Source: DASQPA01 sp963756455
GTDB taxonomy: Bacteria > Acidobacteriota > Thermoanaerobaculia > Multivoradales > UBA5704
Direction: 5' to 3'
Length of the DNA: 64,000 bases
Assembly: GCA_963756455.1 (NCBI GenBank)
Contig: CAVWNC010000003.1
Location: 2,852,001 to 2,916,000 of the forward strand
Within the stretch, counting starts at the first letter, position 1, and each line of letters opens with the position of its first letter. This document shows positions 41,920 through 53,410 of the stretch, in pieces. A program made the position numbers and the translations under genes. Under the pieces are notes generated by a model that ran no database searches, was not told the DNA's origin, and saw nothing but the letters and a program-made list of their open reading frames with translations.

Positions 41920-43944
41920 CTACCCTTTGAGCAGGGCCTTGGCTTTTAGAACGACGTTGTCGATGTTGAACCCGAGCTCCTTCAAGACGACCTCGCCGGG
42001 GGCCGAGGCGCCGAAGCGGTCGACGGCGATCGAGCCGCCCTGGTCGCCCACCCAGCGCTGCCAGCCGAAGGAGACGCCGGCCTCGATCGACAGGCGGGCG
42101 GTGACGGCGGGCGGTAGAACTTGGTCGCGGAGCGCCTGCGACTGGTGCGAGAAGATCTCCCAGGAAGGCATCGAGACGACCCGGGTGGGAATGCCGTCGG
42201 CCTCCAGCTTCTCGCGCGCGTCGAGCGCCAGGGTCACTTCGGAGCCGGTGGCGATGAGGATGAGCTTCGGCGTGTCCTTCCTCTCGGCGCCGGCCTCGGC
42301 GAGGATGTAGGCGCCTTCCGCGAGCCCAGAGGCGGGGGCGAGCTTCGCGCGGTCGAAGGTCGCGAGCTTCTGGCGGGCGAGGACGACGGCGACCGGCCCG
42401 GCCTTGTACTCCAGGAGCCAGCGCCAGGCCTCGACCGCCTCGTTGGCGTCGGCCGGGCGGATCACCGTCAGGCCCGGCATGGCGCGGAGCGAGGCCAGGT
42501 GCTCGACCGGCTGGTGGGTCGGGCCATCCTCTCCGAGGCCGATCGAGTCGTGGGTCCAGACGAAGATCACCGGCAGCTCGTTGAGCGCCGCCAGGCGGAC
42601 CGACGGCCGCATGTAGTCCGAGAAGGTGAAGAAGGTGGCGACGAACGGCCGGGCGCCGCCGTGGTAGGAAATCCCGTTGGCGATGCCGGCCATGGCGTGC
42701 TCGCGGACTCCGAAGTGGAAGTTCCGCCCGAGGCCGGTGGCGCCGTCGAAGCTCGGGAAGCTCTTGAGCGAGGTGCTGGTCGAGGTCGAGAGGTCGGCGT
42801 CGCCGCCCAGGAGCCAGGGGACGTGGGCGGCAATGGCGTTCATCGCCTTCCCGGCGGCGGCGCGGGTCGCCTCCTTCTCGCCGGCCTTGTAGACCGGCAG
42901 ATCCTTGTCCCACCCCTCGGGGAGGGTCAAGGCCCAGGCGTCGTCCCACTCCTTCTTGAGGTCGGGGAACTTCGCCGCCCAACTCTTGAAGCGCCCCTCC
43001 CAGTCCGCTTGCGCCGCCTTGCCGCGGTCGATCGCCTCGCGGAAGTGCGCCAGGGCCTCGGGCGGCTCGTAGAAGGCCTCTTCCCACTCCCAGCCGAGCT
43101 GCTTCTTGGTGCGGGCGACCTCGTCTTTCCCGAGCGGGCTGCCGTGGGCCTCCGACGTCCCCCCCTTGTTGGGCGAGCCGTAGCCGATCGTCGTCCGGAT
43201 GATGATCAAGGACGGCCGGTTGATCTCGATCTCGGCCTTCCGGAGCGCCGCGTCGATCGCCGCCAGATCCGTATTGCCGTCCTCGACGTGGAGGACGTGC
43301 CAGCCATAGGCCTCGTAGCGCTTCCCCACGTCTTCCGTGAAGGTGACCCGGGTGGGGCCGTCCAGACTCACTTCGTTGCTGTCATAGAGGAAGGTGAGCT
43401 TCCCCAGCCCCAGGTGCCCGGCGAGGGAGGAGACCTCGCCCGAGACCCCTTCCATCAGGTCGCCGTCCGAGACCAGGGCGTAGGTCCGGTGGTTGACGAT
43501 CTCCTGGTCGGGCCGGTTGAAGCGGAAGGCGAGGCTCCGCTCGGCGATCGCCATGCCGACGGCGTTGGTCGTCCCCTGTCCCAGGGGGCCGGTGGTGGCC
43601 TCGACGCCGGGGGTCAGGTGGATCTCCGGGTGTCCCGGCGTTTTGCTCCCCCACTGGCGGAACGACTTGAGGTCGTCGAGCGAGAGGTCGTAGCCGGTCA
43701 GGTGGAGGAGGCAGTAGAGGAGCATCGAGCCATGGCCGGCGGAGAGCACGAAGCGGTCGCGGTCGGGCCACTTGGGATCGGTCGGGTTGTGCTTCAGGAA
43801 CCGCTGCCAGAGAACGTACGCCATGGGGGCGGCGCCGAGCGGCAGGCCGGGGTGCCCCGAGTCCGCCTTCTGGACGCCGTCGATGGCGAGGGTGCGGATG
43901 GTGTCGACGGCCAGCTCTTCGATCGATTTAGCAACCGTGCTCAA
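41920..43944 (-). CDS. tkt: transketolase
   Basis: 674 residues. Thiamine-diphosphate enzyme motifs: GHPGLPLGAAPMAYVLW, LSAGHGSMLLYCLLHL, GPLGQGTTNAVGMAIAE, the GDG-type cofactor site LVSDGDLMEGVSGE, EAHGSPLG and FHFGVREHAMAGIANG. It transfers two-carbon units in the pentose phosphate pathway. The TTG at 43944 is preferred because AGAGGAGAG lies about 8 bases upstream and the protein then opens STVAKSIEELAVDTIR; an in-frame ATG at 43983 would add 13 unlikely residues and has no ribosome site. Confidence 0.93.
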   Translation of the reverse strand: MSTVAKSIEELAVDTIRTLAIDGVQKADSGHPGLPLGAAPMAYVLWQRFLKHNPTDPKWPDRDRFVLSAGHGSMLLYCLLHLTGYDLSLDDLKSFRQWGSKTPGHPEIHLTPGVEATTGPLGQGTTNAVGMAIAERSLAFRFNRPDQEIVNHRTYALVSDGDLMEGVSGEVSSLAGHLGLGKLTFLYDSNEVSLDGPTRVTFTEDVGKRYEAYGWHVLHVEDGNTDLAAIDAALRKAEIEINRPSLIIIRTTIGYGSPNKGGTSEAHGSPLGKDEVARTKKQLGWEWEEAFYEPPEALAHFREAIDRGKAAQADWEGRFKSWAAKFPDLKKEWDDAWALTLPEGWDKDLPVYKAGEKEATRAAAGKAMNAIAAHVPWLLGGDADLSTSTSTSLKSFPSFDGATGLGRNFHFGVREHAMAGIANGISYHGGARPFVATFFTFSDYMRPSVRLAALNELPVIFVWTHDSIGLGEDGPTHQPVEHLASLRAMPGLTVIRPADANEAVEAWRWLLEYKAGPVAVVLARQKLATFDRAKLAPASGLAEGAYILAEAGAERKDTPKLILIATGSEVTLALDAREKLEADGIPTRVVSMPSWEIFSHQSQALRDQVLPPAVTARLSIEAGVSFGWQRWVGDQGGSIAVDRFGASAPGEVVLKELGFNIDNVVLKAKALLKG

Positions 43945-44013
43945 GGTCTTCTCTCCTCTTCGTGCATCTTCGTCCAACGTCATCCAACGTCGCGCCCTAT
44001 CGTTTCACGAAAT

Positions 44014-45885
44014 CTAGGGGCAGGTCTCGAACGCCGACGTATCCTGGATGGGCTTAAAGGCCGCCCCCTGGGGATTGGTGTAGGTACGGACGGCGGCGGT
44101 CAGGGTGTCGGTGACGGTGATCACGGCCTGGACGTTGGTCAGGCCGCCGGCGAAGAACCAGTAGCGCGAGCCCAAGGAGCAGCCGTCGAGCACCTTGGTC
44201 ACCACCTCGACGTTGCTGGCGTCGAAGAACCAGAAGTAGCCGGTGTCGGGAGTAAGGGAGACGGCCTGGGCGGCGCCGCTCTTGCCGTCCGCGGTCGTCC
44301 AGCGGATGCGGACCCGGAAGCGGCCGCCTTCGAGGCAGAGGCTGGAGGCATCCGGCACGCAGGAGGAGGTGGCGCCGCCGGTCCGCGGGTCGAGCCAGCG
44401 GGAGATCGCCGGGAAGGTGGCGGAGAAGGCGCCGTCGGCGCAGTCGTTCCGGTAGTCACAGCCGTCCGAGGGGTTGGGCCCGCAGCCGTCGGTGAGCGTC
44501 CCCACCACCCGGCCGCTTTCGAGGAGCGAGGGCGAGCCCGAGCTGCCCCCGAAGGTGCCGCCGAAGACCGGGAACAGATAGATGAACTTGCTCAAGTCGT
44601 TGATCGGGATGCCGCCCTCGTCCGCCGGCGAGCAGAGGTGGCGCGGGTGGGATTCGAAGGTGCTCTCGGAGTACGCCTGCGGCAGGCCCAGGGGGTGGGA
44701 GATGCGGAAGATTTTCGTCCCGTTGACGAGCACCGACGACCGCGCCTCCCAGCCGAGGAGGTAGCGTTGGTTGTCCGGGAAGCGGGAGAGCCGGAGCAGC
44801 GTGTAGTCGCTGTTGCCGCTCGTCGAGAGGAGGGTCGAGCCGTTGACCCGCGGCAGGGTGTCGAGGTCGGGCGCCGCGCCGTTGCAGGTGGCGGTCCGGT
44901 CGTCGAAGAAGACCTCCAGGGTGTTCGCCTGGTTGACCGTCGTCACGCAGTGGTTGGCGGTCAGGAAGTAGGGGATCGTCGTCGTGTCGTCGGTGTCGTT
45001 TAAGAGCGAGCCCGTGCATTCGGCGGCGAACTGTCCTTTCGAGTCGACATGGCCGAGGATGCCGATCGCCCGCCGCACGTCGTCGATGCCGGGGAAGCGG
45101 GTGGCGTCGATGCAGGCCGCGTCCACGAGACAGGCGGGGATGGAGCTGGCGCTCGCGACCGGCGTACCCACCGGATCGAGCCGGACCAGCTCCAGCACCC
45201 GGTCGACCCGAAAGCCCGATTCTCCTCCTAAGGCGGCGGTGCGGGGCACGTGGACCTCCAGGGTGATGCCGCCGCTCCTGCCACCGGAGACGCTCGGGGT
45301 CCACAGCTCGGCCTCCGTACCCGCGAGCTCGCTACCGAACGGTCCCACGGCGAGACCGCTCTCCCCGTAGACCCAGAGCCGCGAGCCGGCCGGCAGGTGG
45401 ACGTCCGCCAGGTGGAGGCGCAGGCGCCAGGCCCCCTCGATCCGCACCTGGGTGGCCCAGACCCGCTCGTCCGTGGCGTCCTCTTTTGCGGCATCCGAAA
45501 CGAACCCGCCCGCCAGCGTCTCGCCCGCCTGGGCGCGGAGGAGGGCGCCCAGGTCGACGACCTGGGGCACCGGCAGGTCGCGGACAAAGCCGTTCCGGGT
45601 CGGCTGACGCCGGTTCCGGTTCCACTCGCCGATCGCCGCCAGCCGGTCGGGCGCCGCCACCGCGGCCTTGGGGAGCACGGCCGCCGGAGTCCCGCCGGCC
45701 GCCTCGAAGGCATACCGCGGCAGGAGGTGGGGCTTCGTCTCGTCGACGACTCCGGTGGCGAAGGCCGGCGGGGCCTGCGGACCGAAAATCTCCGCGATCG
45801 GAGGCGAGGCGACGGCGGAAGGGGTCGGAAGGGCGGTCGCGAGGAGGGCGGCGGCGAGAGCGAGAGGGAGGAGGCTCATTCTCAT
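44014..45885 (-). CDS. secreted trypsin-like endopeptidase with C-terminal add-on domain
   Basis: 623 residues with a signal peptide (LLPLALAAALLATALPTPSAVA). A pro-region (to about 270) is followed by a chymotrypsin-fold domain: FLTANHCVTTVNQA (His), GNSDYTLLRLSRF (Asp) and FGGTFGGSSGSPSLLESGRV (Ser). Several paired cysteines suggest disulfides, as in lysyl-endopeptidase-type enzymes. The last ~115 residues (LCLEGGRFRVRIRWTTADGK, DTGYFWFFDASNVEVVTKVL, then FFAGGLTNVQAVITVTDT) form a separate beta domain that I recall as a recurrent C-terminal module on secreted acidobacterial proteins. The start is one of two ATGs at 45885 and 45879. The open frame continues upstream through a 21-base repeat, which is not taken as coding. 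Confidence 0.87.
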   Translation of the reverse strand: MRMSLLPLALAAALLATALPTPSAVASPPIAEIFGPQAPPAFATGVVDETKPHLLPRYAFEAAGGTPAAVLPKAAVAAPDRLAAIGEWNRNRRQPTRNGFVRDLPVPQVVDLGALLRAQAGETLAGGFVSDAAKEDATDERVWATQVRIEGAWRLRLHLADVHLPAGSRLWVYGESGLAVGPFGSELAGTEAELWTPSVSGGRSGGITLEVHVPRTAALGGESGFRVDRVLELVRLDPVGTPVASASSIPACLVDAACIDATRFPGIDDVRRAIGILGHVDSKGQFAAECTGSLLNDTDDTTTIPYFLTANHCVTTVNQANTLEVFFDDRTATCNGAAPDLDTLPRVNGSTLLSTSGNSDYTLLRLSRFPDNQRYLLGWEARSSVLVNGTKIFRISHPLGLPQAYSESTFESHPRHLCSPADEGGIPINDLSKFIYLFPVFGGTFGGSSGSPSLLESGRVVGTLTDGCGPNPSDGCDYRNDCADGAFSATFPAISRWLDPRTGGATSSCVPDASSLCLEGGRFRVRIRWTTADGKSGAAQAVSLTPDTGYFWFFDASNVEVVTKVLDGCSLGSRYWFFAGGLTNVQAVITVTDTLTAAVRTYTNPQGAAFKPIQDTSAFETCP

Positions 45886-45981
45886 GCCCGGCAGGATACT
45901 CCGGCTCCCTTCCTGGAGGTAAGCCTCGTCGCTTGGCAAAAGAGGAGCTGCAATCCGCCGCGAAGCCTCCGCGAGCGTCCC

Positions 45982-46325
45982 GAAGCCGTTGGCCATCCGC
46001 CAAAGGCCGTCGAATTCCGCCACAAGGCCCTCGAGTTCCTTCCCGAGGTCCATCAAATTCCTTCCCGAGGCCTTCGGATTCCTTCCCGAGCCCTTGGGAT
46101 TCCTTCCCGAGGCCTTGGGATTCCTTCCCAAGGCCTTGGGATTGCTTCCCAGAGGCTTGGGAAGCAATCCGAGGCGCTCGGAATTGAATCCGAGGGGCTC
46201 GGGAGACAATCCAAGGGGCTCGGGAGCCAATTCGAGAAGCTCGGGAGCCAATTTGCGAGGCTTGGGAAGGAATTCGAGGCCGTTGGGAGCCTCTCCGAGG
46301 CGGTCGGAGCGCCATCCGAGGCGCT
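45982..46325. repeat. degenerate 21-base tandem repeat (about 16 copies)
   Basis: Between the protease start and yaeQ lies a 573-base gene-free gap filled mainly by units such as CTTGGGATTCCTTCCCGAGGC, turning midway into CTCGGGAGCCAAT..-type units. Because 21 is a multiple of three and the unit has no stop, several frames stay open on both strands. One plus-strand frame gives heptads of the form xLGxxSx, but it has no start codon or ribosome site. Confidence 0.85.
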
Positions 46326-46458
46326 CTTCCGGGGTCTGGAGGGGTCCCTGCCCGTCTTTAAGAGGCTCCGCGTCCTCCTGCCCCCTGCCACTCTGCAGGC
46401 GATGACGTCATGCCCGCGGGGAAAGTTAGCGCCTATGGGGGTGTCCTGACAGATCTTC

Positions 46459-47001
46459 TCAAGCGAGCCGCTGCTCGACGACCGCCCCGTCGACGCTCTT
46501 GCCGGCGACGGTCAGGTAGATCTGGCCGCCGGAGATCGAGACCGAGATCTTCATCCGCCGGTCGAGGGCCCCGGTGAGAGCGGCGATCAGGGCGGGATCG
46601 ATGGTGTAGAAGGGGATCTCGGCGCTCCGGTGGATGGTGTGGCCGGCGAGCTGGCGGAGCGGGTTCGCCGGCTGCCTCAGGGTATAGACGGCGACCCGCT
46701 CGGACTGCTTGGCCGCCCGGTGGAGGCGGTTCGCCTCGGGGAGCCCGACCTCGATCCAGGCTTTGTACCGTCCAGAGGGATCCTTGACCGCGATCGCCGG
46801 CTCGTCGCCGTCCGACACCCCGCCCTTCGAGAAGGCGATGCCCTCCTCGTATTCCAGACAGTAGGCGAGGAGCCGGGTGAGCAGGCGCTCGACCGATTCC
46901 GAGGGGTGCATGGCGAGCTTGAGCGGCAGGCTCTCGTACACCCCGCGGTCGGCGTCGGCGAGCTCGACGTCGAAGCTGTAGATCGTCGAAGAGAGCGCCA
47001 T
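46459..47001 (-). CDS. yaeQ: YaeQ family protein
   Basis: 180 residues, full family length. MALSSTIYSFDVELADADRG, then LPLKLAMHPSESVERLLTRL, AYCLEYEEGIAFSKGG, WIEVGLPEANRLHRAAKQS and VAVYTLRQPANPL match YaeQ proteins throughout. YaeQ has a restriction-endonuclease-like (PD-(D/E)xK) fold, with the conserved acids visible in YEEGIAFSKGG, WIEVG and the following lysine. Its cellular role is not settled. The start overlaps the stop of the phosphatase gene as ATGA. Confidence 0.92.
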   Translation of the reverse strand: MALSSTIYSFDVELADADRGVYESLPLKLAMHPSESVERLLTRLLAYCLEYEEGIAFSKGGVSDGDEPAIAVKDPSGRYKAWIEVGLPEANRLHRAAKQSERVAVYTLRQPANPLRQLAGHTIHRSAEIPFYTIDPALIAALTGALDRRMKISVSISGGQIYLTVAGKSVDGAVVEQRLA

Positions 47002-47432
47002 CAGCGGGGCGGAGCCTCGATCGTCAGCAGGTAATCGGCGAACACGGTGTTGAACAGCGCCCCCGGGCGCTTGGCCCGCAGGTGCGCGACCGCCTCCCGG
47101 CCGGAGAAGCCCAGATGGACGAGGATCAGCCCGGCGAGGAGGGCCGAGCGGTTGAACCCCATCCCACAGTGCGACAAGACCTTATGGCCGCCCGCGATGA
47201 CGTCGGCCCCGAGCCGCGCCAGGGCGTGGAGCTTCGGCAGGTCGGGGAGCTCCTCGTCGAAGATGGGGAAGTAGATGTAGAGCACCCGGTTCGGGGTCGT
47301 GGGGATACAGGAATCGAGATCGCCGTCGAGGTCGAAGACGACCGAGATGTCATGCGCCTCGAGCGGCTCCCAGTCGTCGATCTTGGGCGACAGGAAGAGC
47401 CGGCCCTGTTCGTCGAGCAGAACGATGTCCAT
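47001..47432 (-). CDS. dual-specificity/tyrosine-type phosphatase
   Basis: 143 residues. The cysteine-phosphatase loop VLSHCGMGFNRSALLAG has Cys89 and Arg95 in a CX5R arrangement, and the general-acid aspartate is probably in YFPIFDEELPD. It resembles small archaeal/bacterial dual-specificity phosphatases. It is translationally coupled to yaeQ downstream, which is not a partnership I know of. It diverges from the ATP-grasp gene at 47584. Confidence 0.85.
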   Translation of the reverse strand: MDIVLLDEQGRLFLSPKIDDWEPLEAHDISVVFDLDGDLDSCIPTTPNRVLYIYFPIFDEELPDLPKLHALARLGADVIAGGHKVLSHCGMGFNRSALLAGLILVHLGFSGREAVAHLRAKRPGALFNTVFADYLLTIEAPPR

Positions 47433-47583
47433 CCTCCGTCCTCCAGGAAAGCTCTATAGATACCACGGTGGGCTGGCGGTGTGCATATGGTATGTTTCTC
47501 GGTCCATGCCCCGCCTCCGGGCGGCGGGGCCGTGCGGCCGGGAAGGTCCCGGTCCGCTTTTGAGCGAGAGGACGGACGACGAA

Positions 47584-48582
47584 ATGAGGAAAGTCGGCAT
47601 CCTGTTCGGGCAGGAAGACACCTTCCCCTGGGCCTTCATCGAGCGGGTGAACAGCAAGCGTGTGGACGGCATCGTCGCCGAGCCGGTACGGATCGACAAG
47701 CTGGCGCAGGGCGAGCCCTCGGGCTACGCCGTGATCATCGACCGCATCTCCCAGGACATCCCCTTCTACCGCGCCTATTTGAAGAACGCCGCCTTGAACG
47801 GCACGGCGGTCATCAACAACCCCTTCTGGTGGAGCGCCGACGAGAAGTTCTTCAACAACTGCCTGGCGACCAAGATCGGCGTCGCCGTCCCCAAGACGGT
47901 GCTCCTGCCCTCGAACCAGCATCCGCCGGACACCAGCGAGAAGTCGATGCGGAACCTGGCCTATCCCTTGGATTGGGAGGCCATCTTCTCCTATATCGGC
48001 TTCCCGGCCTACTTCAAGCCCCATGCGGGCGGCGGCTGGAAGCACGTCTACCGGGTGAAGAGCGCCGAGGAGTTCTTCCTGGTCTACGGCCAGACCGGCG
48101 ACCTCGTGATGATGCTCCAGGAGGAGATCGTCTTTTCCGAGTACTTCCGCTGCTACGCGATCGGCCGGAAGGACGTGCGGATCATGCAGTACGACCCGCG
48201 CGAGCCGCACCACCTGCGCTACGTCCAGAACCCGGACCCCATCCCGCCCGCGCTCTTCGAGCGGCTGCACGGCGACGTCATGAAGCTCAACCTCGCCCTG
48301 GGGTACGACTTCAACACCGTCGAGCTCGCGGTGCGCGACGGCATTCCCTACGCCATCGACTTCTGCAACCCCGCCCCCGACGCCGATCTCGCTTCGATCG
48401 GCCGGGAGAACTTCGAATGGGTGGTCGAGGCGGCCGCCAACCTGGCGATCGAGAAGGCCCGCGGCTACGTCGCCGGCCAGCCGCGCATCGAGTGGGGCGA
48501 CTTCGTGTGCGCGCCTGCCGTGGCTTCCATCGTCTCCGGCGCCGCTGGCGCCCCCGGCGCCCCGACGCCGGTCGGCGCGTAA
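47584..48582 (+). CDS. RimK-type ATP-grasp ligase
   Basis: 332 residues. An N-terminal pre-ATP-grasp fold (MRKVGILFGQEDTFPWAFIE; AVIIDRISQDIPFYRAYLKN) is followed by the grasp domain: GVAVPKTVLLPSN, GFPAYFKPHAGGGWKHVYRV (ATP lysine and glycine-rich loop), MMLQEEIVFSEYFRCYAIG and a metal-binding end, VELAVRDGIPYAIDFCNPAP. Such enzymes join a carboxylate to an amine or thiol through an acyl phosphate. First of three rightward ligase-type genes at 16- and 14-base spacing, so an operon is very likely. The product is unknown. Confidence 0.87.
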   Translation: MRKVGILFGQEDTFPWAFIERVNSKRVDGIVAEPVRIDKLAQGEPSGYAVIIDRISQDIPFYRAYLKNAALNGTAVINNPFWWSADEKFFNNCLATKIGVAVPKTVLLPSNQHPPDTSEKSMRNLAYPLDWEAIFSYIGFPAYFKPHAGGGWKHVYRVKSAEEFFLVYGQTGDLVMMLQEEIVFSEYFRCYAIGRKDVRIMQYDPREPHHLRYVQNPDPIPPALFERLHGDVMKLNLALGYDFNTVELAVRDGIPYAIDFCNPAPDADLASIGRENFEWVVEAAANLAIEKARGYVAGQPRIEWGDFVCAPAVASIVSGAAGAPGAPTPVGA

Positions 48583-48598
48583 GCGAGAGCCGTCCGCC

Positions 48599-49717
48599 AT
48601 GGCGCCCGTCCAGCCGTTCACCCTGGGGATCGAGGAGGAGTTCCAGCTCATCGATCCCCAGACGCGCGCCCTGCGCTCCCACGTCCAGCATCTGATGGAC
48701 ACGACGGGGGAGGGGATCTTGAAGGAGCAGCTCAAGTCCGAGCTCCACCAGTCGGTGATCGAGGTGGGGACGAAGATCTGCGCCAACATAGGAGAGGCGC
48801 GGCAGGAGGTCGTGGCGCTCCGCAGCAACCTGGCGGCCCTGGCGCGGAAGAACGGCCTGACCATCGCCGCCGCCGGCACCCACCCCTTCTCCCACTGGCG
48901 CGACCAGAAGATCACCCCCTCGCCGCGCTACAAGGAGATCATCGAGGACCTCCAGCAGGTGGCGCGGGCGAACCTCATCTTCGGCCTCCACGTCCACGTC
49001 GGGATCGACGACCGGGAGCTCGCCGTCCACGTCATGAACGCGGCGCGCTACTTCCTGCCCCACATCTTCGCCCTGTCGACCAACTCGCCTTTCTGGCAGG
49101 GCCGAAACACGGGGCTCAAGTCCTACCGGAGCAAGATCTTCGATCGCTTCCCGCGGACCGGCATCCCCGATCACTTCGGGAGCCTTTCGGAGTACGACAA
49201 CTACATCAAGCTCCTGGTGAAGACCCACTGTATCGACAACGCGAAGAAGATCTGGTGGGACATCCGGATGCATCCCTTCTTCGACACCCTGGAGTTCCGC
49301 ATCTGCGACGTCCCCATGCGGGTCGACGAGACGATCGCGCTCGCGGCGCTCATCCAGGCGGTGACGGTCAAGCTCTCGAAGCTGATCCAGCAGAATCTCG
49401 GCTTCCGCCTCTACCGGCGCATTCTCCTCAACGAGAACAAGTGGCGGGCGGCGCGCTACGGCATCTCCTCTAAGCTGATCGACTTCGGCAAGCAGGAGGA
49501 GGTCGACTGCGTGACCTTGATCCACGAGCTGCTCTCCTTCGTCGACGACGTCGTCGACGAGCTGGGGAGCCGGAAAGAGATCGAGTTCATCCACCAGATC
49601 CTCAGGATGGGGACGGGCGCCGACCGCCAGCTCGAGGCCTTCTACCAGTCGAACAGCCTGGAGAGCGTCGTCGACCACATCGTCGAGGAGACCCATCTCG
49701 GCCTGACGGATCTCTAG
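48599..49717 (+). CDS. ybdK: YbdK-type carboxylate-amine ligase (GCS2 family)
   Basis: 372 residues. LGIEEEFQLIDPQTRAL is the GCS2 metal-binding opening, followed by LKSELHQSVIEVGT, TIAAAGTHPFSHW, ANLIFGLHVHVGIDD and HPFFDTLEFRICDVPM. These are glutamine-synthetase-fold ligases related to glutamate-cysteine ligase; YbdK itself has weak glutamate-cysteine ligase activity. Sitting between two ATP-grasp-type genes, it probably makes one amide bond of a small peptide-like metabolite. Confidence 0.92.
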   Translation: MAPVQPFTLGIEEEFQLIDPQTRALRSHVQHLMDTTGEGILKEQLKSELHQSVIEVGTKICANIGEARQEVVALRSNLAALARKNGLTIAAAGTHPFSHWRDQKITPSPRYKEIIEDLQQVARANLIFGLHVHVGIDDRELAVHVMNAARYFLPHIFALSTNSPFWQGRNTGLKSYRSKIFDRFPRTGIPDHFGSLSEYDNYIKLLVKTHCIDNAKKIWWDIRMHPFFDTLEFRICDVPMRVDETIALAALIQAVTVKLSKLIQQNLGFRLYRRILLNENKWRAARYGISSKLIDFGKQEEVDCVTLIHELLSFVDDVVDELGSRKEIEFIHQILRMGTGADRQLEAFYQSNSLESVVDHIVEETHLGLTDL

Positions 49718-49731
49718 GGAGAAACGCACGC

Positions 49732-50934
49732 ATGGTCCCCGAGCTGCGCCGGGCCTACAACGCCGCCTTCACCGAAGACGCCTACCGAGCCTTCCAGCAC
49801 GACCTCGACGCCACGGCCGGCTTCCACATCGAGTTCCGGCTCTGCGAGACCCCGCTCTTCCTCTCGGACGCGCTCACCCGCGAGCTCGAAAAGGCGGCCC
49901 ACGAGGTGGTCGAGGCGGTCCTCTCGCCGGAATACCTCGCGCAATCCGTACGGGCGGTGCCGCCGGAGCTCTCGGTGCCGGGCGAGCTTGGGCCTCCGGT
50001 CTTCCTCCAGATCGATTTCGCGCTCGTCCGCGACCCCGAAGGCAGTGGCGAGATCGTGCCGCGGTTGATCGAGCTTCAGGGCTTCCCCTCGCTCTACGGC
50101 TTCCAGTGGCTGATCGATCGCGGCTACCGCCGGAGCTTCCCGGCCATGCCGGCGGGCTGGACCCCCTATTTCGACGGGCTCGACGAGGTGAGCTATGCCG
50201 CCCGGATGCGCGAGGTCATCCTGGGATCGTGCGATCCGGAAAACGTCGTCCTTCTGGAGATCGAGCCCGAGAAGCAGAAGACCCGGGTCGACTTCGCCGT
50301 CACCGAGCGGATGGTGGGGATCGACGTCGTGGGGGTCGACCAGGTCGTCGTGCGCGGCCGCCAGGTCTTCCACCGGAAGGACGGCCGCGAGGTGCCCATC
50401 CGCCGGATCTACAACCGGGTGATCCTCGACGAGGCGACCCGCAAGGGGCTCGACCTCGGCCCTCTCTTCAAGCGCGAGGTCGACGTCTCTTGGGTCGGCC
50501 ACCCCGACTGGTTTTTGAAGATCAGCAAGTTTTCCCTCCCCTTCATCCACAGCCGCTACGCGCCCCAGGCCTGGTTCGTCTCGGAGCTGCCGGAGATCCC
50601 GGCGGACTTGGAGAACTACGTGCTGAAGCCGCTCTACTCCTTCGCCGGTCTCGGGGTCGAGATCGGAGTGACGGCGGAGCGCCTGCGTTCGCTGCCCCAG
50701 CCTGAGCACTACATCCTGCAGAGGAAGGTCGACTACGAGCCCCTGGTCGTCACCCCGGACGGCGGTGCCAAGGCCGAGGTGCGGATGATGTTCGCCTGGA
50801 GCCCGGGAGCCGACCGGCCCCGGCTCATCAACAACCTCGTGCGGATGAGCAAGGGCGCCATGATGGGCGTCGACTTCAACAAGGCGAAGACCTGGATCGG
50901 GGCGAGCCAGGCCTATCACGCTCCCGGACTGTAG
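49732..50934 (+). CDS. ATP-grasp-like protein, third gene of the ligase cassette
   Basis: 400 residues. The C-terminal half has an ATP-grasp-like lysine/glycine strand (NYVLKPLYSFAGLGVEIG), then YILQRKVDYEPLVVTPDGG and EVRMMFAW, and the N-terminal half has IPRLIELQ-type sequence (VPRLIELQGFPSLYGFQWL). Order and spacing differ from the RimK type, so it may be a circularly permuted or glutathionylspermidine-synthetase-like grasp fold. It follows ybdK by 14 bases. Function beyond ATP-dependent ligation is not readable. Confidence 0.75.
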   Translation: MVPELRRAYNAAFTEDAYRAFQHDLDATAGFHIEFRLCETPLFLSDALTRELEKAAHEVVEAVLSPEYLAQSVRAVPPELSVPGELGPPVFLQIDFALVRDPEGSGEIVPRLIELQGFPSLYGFQWLIDRGYRRSFPAMPAGWTPYFDGLDEVSYAARMREVILGSCDPENVVLLEIEPEKQKTRVDFAVTERMVGIDVVGVDQVVVRGRQVFHRKDGREVPIRRIYNRVILDEATRKGLDLGPLFKREVDVSWVGHPDWFLKISKFSLPFIHSRYAPQAWFVSELPEIPADLENYVLKPLYSFAGLGVEIGVTAERLRSLPQPEHYILQRKVDYEPLVVTPDGGAKAEVRMMFAWSPGADRPRLINNLVRMSKGAMMGVDFNKAKTWIGASQAYHAPGL

Positions 50935-50950
50935 CCGCCGGAGCCGGCGG
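50935..50950 (+). terminator. short hairpin directly after the ligase cassette
   Basis: CCGCCGG-AG-CCGGCGG starts at the base after the stop codon and is followed by TTCTCC. It is compact and GC-rich but has a poor T-run, so terminator function is only possible. Confidence 0.35.
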
Positions 50951-51052
50951 TTCTCCGGCACATCTCGTGCAGACATTCTCCACGCCGGGCGGGTCCCTCC
51001 CCGTCACGGCGCCACTTTCTTTTGCCTTCTTACCGACTTGAATGGAGAACCT

Positions 51053-53407
<2,355 letters not shown>

Positions 53408-53410
53408 AAA

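Noticed and set aside
45989..46405. Repeat-rich plus-strand frame starting at ATG 45989
   Set aside because: It is open only because the 21-base unit has no stop; it has no ribosome site and lies in the least protein-like frame of the array.
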